Translations under genes and position numbers: made by a program
DNA from: Caldisericum exile AZM16c01
GTDB taxonomy: Bacteria; Caldisericota; Caldisericia; Caldisericales; Caldisericaceae
Direction: 5' to 3'
Assembly (NCBI RefSeq): GCF_000284335.1
Contig: NC_017096.1
Span: 248,001 to 312,000 of the forward strand
Length of the DNA: 64,000 nt
Shown here: in pieces, positions 58,216 through 64,000 of the stretch
Layout: every line of letters starts with the position of its first letter
Numbering within the stretch: the first letter of the stretch is position 1
The notes under the pieces: model-generated
Databases searched by the model: none
What the model saw: the letters and a program-made list of their open reading frames with translations, nothing else
What the model was told of the DNA's origin: nothing

Positions 58216-58692
58216 ATGGCGAGAATCTACGATCCATTTGAAGAAATTAGAAGACTTGAACAGGAAATTGATGAAATCTTCTCTCAGTTCTGGAGAAGCG
58301 CAAGACCAAGATTAGCGCTTCCAAGAAAGGAGAGGGGTGAAATTCAACCTGTAGAAACTCAAATTGCCTTTGCTCCTTCTGTTGACGTTATAGAAAAGGA
58401 CAACGAAATCGTAGTAAAAGCAGACCTTCCAGGAATTGATAAGAAAGATGTGAAGATTAAGGTTGAGGCTGATGCTGTAACAATCTCCGGTGAAGTTAAG
58501 AAGGAGCGTAAGGAAAAAGAAGAAAATTACTTTATCGAAGAACGTGTTTACGGAAGTTTCTACAGAGCAATTCCACTTCCAGCTGAAGTAGATCCCGAAA
58601 AAGCACAGGCGAAGTTTGAAAATGGTGTTCTTGAAATAACTCTTCCAAAGATAGAAACTGGCAAGAAATCAAAAGAAATCACACTCGAATAA
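58216..58692 (+). CDS. Small heat-shock protein Hsp20
   Basis: ATG at 58216 (158 residues). The N-terminal YDPFEEIRRLEQEIDEIF, an alpha-crystallin domain (about 50-145) with VVKADLPGIDKKDVKI and the conserved FENGVLEITLPK, and the C-terminal KEITLE tail (an IxI/V-like element) define the family. It holds unfolding proteins in an ATP-independent way. It is a single-gene unit with a consensus promoter and terminator, suggesting high expression. Confidence 0.95.
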   Translation: MARIYDPFEEIRRLEQEIDEIFSQFWRSARPRLALPRKERGEIQPVETQIAFAPSVDVIEKDNEIVVKADLPGIDKKDVKIKVEADAVTISGEVKKERKEKEENYFIEERVYGSFYRAIPLPAEVDPEKAQAKFENGVLEITLPKIETGKKSKEITLE

Positions 58693-58707
58693 TAAATTAC
58701 TCTTCCT

Positions 58708-59646
58708 TTACCCCCGCTTTTTTTGCGGGGCTTTTTTATTTATGTTTATAAATATTTGAGAAGGAAAAATCATTAACGACCATGGAATTTGTGCAAGCGT
58801 TAACACAAGTGATGCCTTTGCATCAAGAAAAGATAGAGCAAGCACAACCCCTATTGTTACATTTATAAATGTCTTTGTTGCAAACATTGAGATACGCTCT
58901 TTCATTGGTAGAAAAGGTGAAAGATAGAATGGCACAATCATAAATAAAAAATAAATAGGTATAGACATTAAGATGAACTTTAAAGCCTCTATTGGGTTTC
59001 TCATGATGAAGTTGTAGTTTACAGCGGCAATCGTTGTTCCAAGCAGAAGGAGAATTACAGTTGTTATGATTTTATTTTTCGAAATAATTTTAGGGGTAAG
59101 TTTTTTAAATGTGTATTTAAATATTTGAGATAGTATTAAAGGTATGAAAATAAGTTTTATGAGTGTTATAGAAATGTTTATATAGTCAACATGAATCACC
59201 TTTCGTAGAAGTAGATAGAAAAGTATTGGAATTGTTATAGGTGCAATTACGTGGGTAATTATGATAATAGTTGTTGAAAGTATTGTGTCTCCTTCAAGAA
59301 TATCAGTAATAGAGGCTGAGGCAACTCCTGCTGGCACTGCTGAAAAAAGCAAAAGGGACACAAGAAGAAAATCTTCTACCTTCAATATTTTCGAAATCAA
59401 AAAAACAATGATAGGAAGGATTATTAAATCTAAAATTACGGCAAAGACAAGAAGTTTCACTTTTTTTGAAATTTTCAATAAGTCCTGAAATTCAAGTTTG
59501 AGAAATGTGAAAAACAAAACGAGCATCAAAAAGTCAGTTAGATATGGTTTTAAAATAGAAAACTGCGGAAATATAAGTCCTAGCGGTATTCCAAGCGTTA
59601 TAATAAATGATGTATTATTTTCAATAAATTCAGCTATCTTTTTCAT
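58708..59646 (-). CDS. BASS-family (bile acid:Na+ symporter-like) transporter
   Basis: Start at 59646 (312 residues). About nine or ten hydrophobic helices, with FLMLVLFFTFLKLEF, LFSAVPAGVASASITDILEGD and an SIPIYFLF segment, match the BASS/ArsB-like fold. The substrate is probably an organic anion or keto acid; it cannot be specified. No Shine-Dalgarno precedes the ATG; TATAAT (59655-59660 on the minus strand) lies eight bases upstream, consistent with a leaderless transcript. The C-terminal six codons overlap the hsp20 terminator. Confidence 0.8.
   Translation of the reverse strand: MKKIAEFIENNTSFIITLGIPLGLIFPQFSILKPYLTDFLMLVLFFTFLKLEFQDLLKISKKVKLLVFAVILDLIILPIIVFLISKILKVEDFLLVSLLLFSAVPAGVASASITDILEGDTILSTTIIIITHVIAPITIPILFYLLLRKVIHVDYINISITLIKLIFIPLILSQIFKYTFKKLTPKIISKNKIITTVILLLLGTTIAAVNYNFIMRNPIEALKFILMSIPIYFLFMIVPFYLSPFLPMKERISMFATKTFINVTIGVVLALSFLDAKASLVLTLAQIPWSLMIFPSQIFININKKAPQKKRG
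58712..58737 (+). terminator. Rho-independent terminator after hsp20
   Basis: CCCCGC (58712-58717) and GCGGGG (58725-58730) form a stem around a T7 loop, followed by C and T6 (58732-58737). The same bases encode the last residues (PQKKRG) of the convergent transporter gene. Confidence 0.9.
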
Positions 59647-59695
59647 ACTTAACAATTATATTTTACAAGATTGATTTTCCAAATTGCCTTCGTTT

Positions 59696-59723
59696 TTGAA
59701 AAAGATGTAAAATATTGTATAAT
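59696..59723 (+). promoter_or_regulatory. Promoter of rpsO-pnp
   Basis: TTGAAA at 59696-59701 and TATAAT at 59718-59723 with a 16-bp spacer. Transcription should begin near 59730, giving a leader of about 85 bases that contains the hairpin described separately. Confidence 0.75.
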
Positions 59724-59735
59724 ATCTTTGCTTTT

Positions 59736-59807
59736 AGCAAGGGAAACTCGTATAACCCTCCATACGGTTTCCTTTGTTATTAGCGAAATAAAAATTTTTA
59801 TAGGAGG
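59736..59807 (+). promoter_or_regulatory. Structured rpsO leader with possible SD-sequestering pseudoknot
   Basis: A 12-bp stem (59736-59747 with 59767-59778, two G-U pairs), a single bulged T at 59748, and a 5-bp upper stem (CGTAT 59749-59753 with ATACG 59762-59766) enclose the loop AACCCTCC (59754-59761). The loop CCTCC (59757-59761) is perfectly complementary to the Shine-Dalgarno GGAGG (59803-59807) of rpsO. Formation of this pseudoknot would hide or trap the ribosome site, as known for S15 autoregulation in E. coli, though the fold differs. Confidence 0.7.
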
Positions 59808-59814
59808 TAAAAAA

Positions 59815-60081
59815 ATGATTACAAAAGAACAAAAGGAAGAAATTTTTAAGAAGTTTGGTCGTCACGAAGGTGACACTGGCTCTCCAGAAGTGCAAATTGC
59901 ACTTCTCACGTTGCGTATTAATAACCTTACAGAGCATCTAAAACAATTCAAAAAGGATTTTGCTTCTCGAAGAGGCCTATTTAAGTTAGTTGGTGAGAGA
60001 AGAAAACTCCTTACGTATCTTAAGGAAACAGACAAAGGGCGTTACGAAAGAATTATTAAAGAATTGAATTTGAGAGCATAA
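59815..60081 (+). CDS. rpsO: 30S ribosomal protein S15
   Basis: ATG at 59815 gives 88 residues ([20 protein letters not shown]), the normal length. [28 protein letters not shown] and [18 protein letters not shown] are universal S15 motifs. S15 binds 16S rRNA helices 20-22 and in several bacteria represses its own mRNA. pnp follows after four bases, the standard order. Confidence 0.97.
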   Translation: MITKEQKEEIFKKFGRHEGDTGSPEVQIALLTLRINNLTEHLKQFKKDFASRRGLFKLVGERRKLLTYLKETDKGRYERIIKELNLRA

Positions 60082-60085
60082 GGCT

Positions 60086-62212
60086 ATGATTGAGAAAGTA
60101 AGTGTTGAAGTTGGCGGAAAGGTAATAGAGTTTGAAGTAGGCAGGATGGCGAAGCAAGCAGGAGGTGCCGTTTTTGCAACATGCGGCGGCACTCAGGTGC
60201 TTGCCACTTCTACAATGGGAGATGAACCTGCAGAGCCAACAGACTTTTTCCCATTGACGGTTGACTATTTCGAAAAGATGTATGCAGCAGGAAAAATCCC
60301 TGGAGGGTTCTATAAGAGGGAAGGGCGTCCTACCGACGAAGAGATTCTTGGCTCTCGCCTTATTGATCGTCCTTTAAGACCGATGTTTCCAATCCAATTC
60401 AGACGTCCAGTTCACATTGTCGTTTACGTTCTTTCTGCGGATGGTTCTATTTCGCCAGCTATTCTTGGAATAAACGCTGCATCTTTAGCATCTCTTATTT
60501 CAGATGAGCCTTTCTACGAGGCAGTTTCTGCGGTTAAAGTTGGTCTTATTGACGGTAAATTTGTCATTAATCCCGATGAAAATGATCTTGATGAAAAGAG
60601 TCTTCTTGATTTGAGTATTGCAGGGACAAAAGATGCACTCATCATGATTGAATCAGGTTCAAAGGAAATATCTGAAGAAATGATGCTTCAGGCAATGCAG
60701 GTTGCATTAGAGGAGATTAAGAAGATTTCTTTAGTACAGGAAGAATTTGCAAAGAAAATTGGAAAGCCAAAGGTTGAAGTGCAAGAAGTTATCATTGATG
60801 AAGCGTTGAAGCAGGAAATTGAATCTGAGATCCTTGATAAAATTAAACTTGCCCTTGAAAACAAAGAGAAACTCACTCGTGAAAAAGCACTTGAAGAGAT
60901 CAAGAAGGGTATAATAACCGAGTACGAAGAAAAATATCCCGAAAAGGTCTCAGAAGTAAATATGATTTTTGACCTTATTTTGAGAAATTATATAAGATCA
61001 CAGACACTTCAAGGGAATAGAATTGACGGAAGGAAGCCAGATGAAATAAGGCCAATCTCAATTGAAGTTGGTGTCTTAAAGAGGACACACGGTTCAGCTC
61101 TTTTCACAAGAGGGCAGACACAGGTACTTTCTATTGCAACGCTTGGTGGTAAAGGTGAAGGGCAATTGATTGAATCCCTTGAAGAAGAAGTTGTTACAAA
61201 AAGATACATGCACTACTATAACTTCCCGCCATTCTCAGTTGGTGAAGCGCGTCCCATGAGGGGACCAACACGAAGGGAGATTGGTCACGGTGCTCTTGCA
61301 GAAAGAGCACTTGTTCCAGTTTTACCACCGGAAGAGGAATTCCCCTATACGATAAGAGTTGTTTCTGAAGTACTTGAATCAAATGGATCAACGTCAATGG
61401 CTTCAACGTGTGGCTCAACGCTTGCTCTTATGGATGCAGGTGTGCCCATTAAGAAGCCTGTTGCAGGCATTGCGATGGGATTAATAAAAGAAGGTGACCA
61501 GTATGTTGTATTAACTGACATTCAAGGTGCAGAAGACCACCTTGGCGATATGGATTTTAAAGTTGCAGGAACAGACGCAGGTATCACTGCACTTCAGATG
61601 GATATAAAGATTAAAGGTATAACAATTGATATTTTAAGGATTGCGCTTGAACAAGCACGTAAGGCTCGCCTTTATATACTTGAGAAAATGAAAGAAGTTA
61701 TTCCTGCACCACGCCCAGAAATTTCTCCTTATGCACCAAGAGTTTACACGATGCAAATTAGATCCGATAAAATTGGTTTACTTATCGGTCCTGGTGGTAA
61801 AACAATAAGAAGCATCATCGGATCAACTGATTCAGAGATAAATATTGAACCTGACGGAAAAGTTTATATTACCGCACCAAATGAGAATATCCTTAATACA
61901 ATTCTTGAACGAATAAATCAACTTCTTGCCGAGCCTGAAGAAGGTAAAATCTACGAAGGAGTTGTTGTTGAACTTAAAGATTTTGGTGCGCTTGTTCAGA
62001 TACTTCCAAACTATGTGGGATTATTGCATATCTCACAAATTGCAGATAAATACATAAAGGATATTAGAAAAGAACTCCATATAGGCGATAAGGTAAAAGT
62101 AAAAGTTATAAAAATCGAAGAGGACGGTAAAATCCAACTCAGTAAAAAGGCAGTTGATGACGGAAGCAAAAGTTCGAAAAGTGAAAACAAATCCAAGGAG
62201 CAAAAAGAATGA
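60086..62212 (+). CDS. pnp: Polyribonucleotide nucleotidyltransferase (PNPase)
   Basis: A 708-residue PNPase with two RNase PH domains (about 10-225 and 310-540), a linking helical domain, KH (about 555-615: LIGPGGKTIRSI) and S1 (about 625-695) domains. The second core has the phosphate-binding GSTSMAST and catalytic DMDFKVAGT residues. It degrades RNA 3'-5' in a phosphorolytic way. ATG is four bases after the rpsO stop; the stop overlaps the M16 peptidase ATG by four bases. Confidence 0.97.
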   Translation: MIEKVSVEVGGKVIEFEVGRMAKQAGGAVFATCGGTQVLATSTMGDEPAEPTDFFPLTVDYFEKMYAAGKIPGGFYKREGRPTDEEILGSRLIDRPLRPMFPIQFRRPVHIVVYVLSADGSISPAILGINAASLASLISDEPFYEAVSAVKVGLIDGKFVINPDENDLDEKSLLDLSIAGTKDALIMIESGSKEISEEMMLQAMQVALEEIKKISLVQEEFAKKIGKPKVEVQEVIIDEALKQEIESEILDKIKLALENKEKLTREKALEEIKKGIITEYEEKYPEKVSEVNMIFDLILRNYIRSQTLQGNRIDGRKPDEIRPISIEVGVLKRTHGSALFTRGQTQVLSIATLGGKGEGQLIESLEEEVVTKRYMHYYNFPPFSVGEARPMRGPTRREIGHGALAERALVPVLPPEEEFPYTIRVVSEVLESNGSTSMASTCGSTLALMDAGVPIKKPVAGIAMGLIKEGDQYVVLTDIQGAEDHLGDMDFKVAGTDAGITALQMDIKIKGITIDILRIALEQARKARLYILEKMKEVIPAPRPEISPYAPRVYTMQIRSDKIGLLIGPGGKTIRSIIGSTDSEINIEPDGKVYITAPNENILNTILERINQLLAEPEEGKIYEGVVVELKDFGALVQILPNYVGLLHISQIADKYIKDIRKELHIGDKVKVKVIKIEEDGKIQLSKKAVDDGSKSSKSENKSKEQKE

Positions 62213-63438
62213 GCGAAAACCTTGAAATCTCAATTTCAAAAAACGATATAAGGTATTTTGTCGAGGAGAACCACACATTTCCGTCAGTATCACTGGGCGT
62301 GTTTGTAAAGTCAGGCTCACGCTACGAAACCAATAAACTCGGTATTGCTCATTTCATTGAGCATATGGTTTTTAAAGAAACAAAAAATCGCTCTGCATTT
62401 GAGATTTCCAAGGCAATTGAGGGCCTTGGAGGAGAGATTAATGCCTATACCTCCTCTGAATATTCTCTTTTTTATGTAAAACTTCTTGGAAAGGACATTG
62501 AAGTAGGTTTTGATGTCTTATCCGATATATTAACTAATCCTACATTCAATAAAGACCTTTTGGAAAAAGAAAGAGAAGTAATTCTTGAAGAAATCTATGA
62601 GTTCTACGATGACCCGCAGGATATCTGTCAAACAGAAGCCTTAAGATCCCTTTGGGGAGATTCTCCTCTTTCAAGGAACCCTCTTGGGACAGAGGAAAGT
62701 GTGCGCTCAATAACTTACGAGGATATTGTCTCCTATTTTGAAGGTTTTTTTGTTAAAGGAAACATTTTTATTTCAGCAGTTGGGGACATTGACCAAGTAA
62801 AGGCAGAAAAACTTGTAGAAAAATACTTTAAGGATTTTCGAATTGGAGAAAACGGTGCAAGTACAGAAACTATTCCCTATAAATTCCTTGAGATAAATTA
62901 CCCGAAAGAAACTGCGCAACTCCACCTTGCGATAACTCTAAAAGGCGAGAAGAGTTTTACTCACGAATCGTACCTACATTCAATCTTCACTGTTGCATTG
63001 GGTGGAAATATGTCTTCGAGGCTATTCCAGAAGTTGCGTGAAGAACACGGCCTTGTTTATACAGTCTATGCCTATCCTGTAAGACTTATTGATACTGGTG
63101 GCACAGTTATTTATGCTTCAACTCTTCCAAAATACGAGAATGTTGCAAGAGAAATAATCCTTGAAGAGTTAAGCAATATTAGAGAGAAGGGCCTCAAAGA
63201 CGAAGAATTCGTAAATGCAAAAAATTATCTTTTGGGAAGTATGATTTTAGGTCTCGAAAGCACTTCTTCAAGAATGCAAAAAAATGGTGTTTCAGGACTC
63301 ATGCAGGGATACATTAGAACGATTGACTCTATCATTAAAGAGATAGAAAGTATTCAAAAGGACGAATTTGATTCGTATCTTAAGGGACTTCTTGATGATA
63401 CCTATGGGGTTGTAAGAGTGGGAAAGATCGATGGATAA
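62209..63438 (+). CDS. M16 family zinc peptidase (PqqL/YmxG-like)
   Basis: A 409-residue insulinase-family peptidase with the inverted zinc motif HFIEH (His48, Glu51, His52) and the third ligand Glu128 in LEEIY, exactly 76 residues later. A C-terminal non-catalytic half has SSRLFQKLREEHGLVYTVYA. The gene next to pnp in Firmicutes (YmxG/MlpA) has the same neighbourhood. It acts in the cytoplasm, as no signal peptide is seen. It overlaps pnp by four bases and the next gene by eight. Confidence 0.92.
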   Translation: MSENLEISISKNDIRYFVEENHTFPSVSLGVFVKSGSRYETNKLGIAHFIEHMVFKETKNRSAFEISKAIEGLGGEINAYTSSEYSLFYVKLLGKDIEVGFDVLSDILTNPTFNKDLLEKEREVILEEIYEFYDDPQDICQTEALRSLWGDSPLSRNPLGTEESVRSITYEDIVSYFEGFFVKGNIFISAVGDIDQVKAEKLVEKYFKDFRIGENGASTETIPYKFLEINYPKETAQLHLAITLKGEKSFTHESYLHSIFTVALGGNMSSRLFQKLREEHGLVYTVYAYPVRLIDTGGTVIYASTLPKYENVAREIILEELSNIREKGLKDEEFVNAKNYLLGSMILGLESTSSRMQKNGVSGLMQGYIRTIDSIIKEIESIQKDEFDSYLKGLLDDTYGVVRVGKIDG

Positions 63439-64000
63439 AGAAGCAATGCTCAAAGAAATAGAAGACGACATCAGGCACTGCATGAAATGTGACTTACACA
63501 AAACAAAAACACATTACGTCCCAGGTGTTGGTCCCGCAAATGCAAAAATTATGTTTGTTGGAGAAGGCCCTGGGCGAGATGAAGATATCCAAGGTCTTCC
63601 CTTTGTTGGTGCTGCTGGAAAACTTTTGACTCAACTTCTTCAAAGCATTGGTATAGAAAGGTCGGAAGTCTTTATTGGCAATATTGTTAAGTGTAGGCCT
63701 CCGAATAACAGAGTACCAACGCCTAATGAAATTGAGGCATGTGTGCCTTATCTATATGCCCAGATTTCCGTAATTGAGCCTGAAATTATTGTAACACTTG
63801 GCAATACACCTTTAAATGCGCTTGTTTCTCCTGCATTGAAGGTGAGTGCGGTTCATGGGAGAGTGTTTGAAAAAGACGGTCTTAAATTTTTTGTGACATT
63901 TCATCCTGCTGCTGCACTTTACCATGGTGAATATAAAGAGTTGCTTAAGAATGACTTTTTGAAGTTAAAACAAATTTTAGACGAGACAAAAATTGTAGGA
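63431..64000 (+). CDS. Family 4 uracil-DNA glycosylase, partial at window end
   Basis: The ATG at 63431 opens a frame that runs off the window (190 residues seen). The 4Fe-4S cysteines Cys17, Cys20, Cys88 and Cys104 are all present. GEGPGRDED (44-52, motif A), GLPFVGAAGKLL and TFHPAAALY (motif B His) define the thermophile-type family 4 UDG, which removes uracil formed by cytosine deamination at high temperature. It overlaps the M16 gene by eight bases. Confidence 0.93.
   Translation, partial: MDKEAMLKEIEDDIRHCMKCDLHKTKTHYVPGVGPANAKIMFVGEGPGRDEDIQGLPFVGAAGKLLTQLLQSIGIERSEVFIGNIVKCRPPNNRVPTPNEIEACVPYLYAQISVIEPEIIVTLGNTPLNALVSPALKVSAVHGRVFEKDGLKFFVTFHPAAALYHGEYKELLKNDFLKLKQILDETKIVG

Noticed and set aside
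1-64000. tRNA, rRNA or transposase genes
   Set aside because: Intergenic regions were read on both strands; no tRNA cloverleaf with CCA end, rRNA segment or intact transposase was recognised. A dedicated scan could still reveal one.

Overview
The window is AT-rich DNA from a thermophilic anaerobic bacterium. Thermophily is suggested by ttuA (2-thiolation of T54 in tRNA) next to trmI (m1A58). Diderm or S-layer biology is suggested by two SLH-domain proteins, and anaerobiosis by a minimal SufB/SufC pair, a diiron MBL protein and a NifX/ferredoxin/MinD-type cluster. Gene content fits Caldisericum and relatives (Caldisericota), but that assignment is inference. The clearest promoters are TTGACA-like and TATAAT boxes spaced by 16 bp. 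Many genes overlap by 4-8 bases in long operons.

Layout. 1-2572: nitroreductase tail, cysteine hydrolase, ttuA, trmI. 2570-13121: a 9.7 kb segment bounded by two almost identical 841-bp direct repeats, each a complete cas6 gene with its promoter. A 34-bp scrap of the same cas6 lies inside at 6219. Between the repeats are a secreted stalk/FnIII/trypsin-like protein, a two-gene module (winged-helix protein plus AAA ATPase with a PD-(D/E)XK-like domain and C-terminal winged helix), wreckage of a type I restriction system (hsdR and probable hsdM/hsdS), and a DUF234-type ATPase behind a palindromic operator. 13299-21389: a complete type I-B operon (a second, unrelated-looking cas6, cas8b/cst1, cas7, cas5, cas3, cas4, cas1, cas2), then leader and an array of 23 repeats and 22 spacers (21623-23081). 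Downstream at 23482-23581 two degenerate repeats of a different family sit exactly 36 bp apart.

23685-26599: argR-argG-argH. 26967-30020: large SLH surface protein. 30111-32453: DUF134 regulator, DUF5320 protein, NifX-like protein, ferredoxin and a MinD-type ATPase with inserted ferredoxin; two of these genes carry frameshifts. 32861-36874: murein-peptide recycling (NlpC/P60 endopeptidase, LD-carboxypeptidase, LysA and a convergent dipeptide epimerase). 37034-51650: a continuous operon for amino-sugar recycling: GntR/UTRA regulator, BadF-type kinase (MurK-like), MurQ, NamZ (DUF1343), an SLH-anchored oligopeptide/muropeptide binding protein, two ABC permeases, TIM-barrel protein, NagZ, AmiE-like hydrolase, AnmK, SIS deaminase, NagA and a CruF-like membrane protein. 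Together these would take up wall fragments and degrade both the sugars and the peptides, but the ABC ATPases are not in the cluster.

51700-64000: MBL diiron protein, SufB/SufC, an orphan DUF2344 protein, PAS-GGDEF and a degenerate GGDEF, DUF996 membrane protein, CDF metal exporter, Hsp20, BASS-type transporter, then rpsO-pnp-M16 peptidase-uracil-DNA glycosylase. The rpsO leader folds into a long hairpin whose loop is complementary to the rpsO Shine-Dalgarno sequence, a likely S15 autoregulatory pseudoknot.

The best candidates for undescribed biology are the winged-helix/ATPase/nuclease-like pair inside the cas6-flanked island, the cas6 duplication itself, and the rpsO leader.
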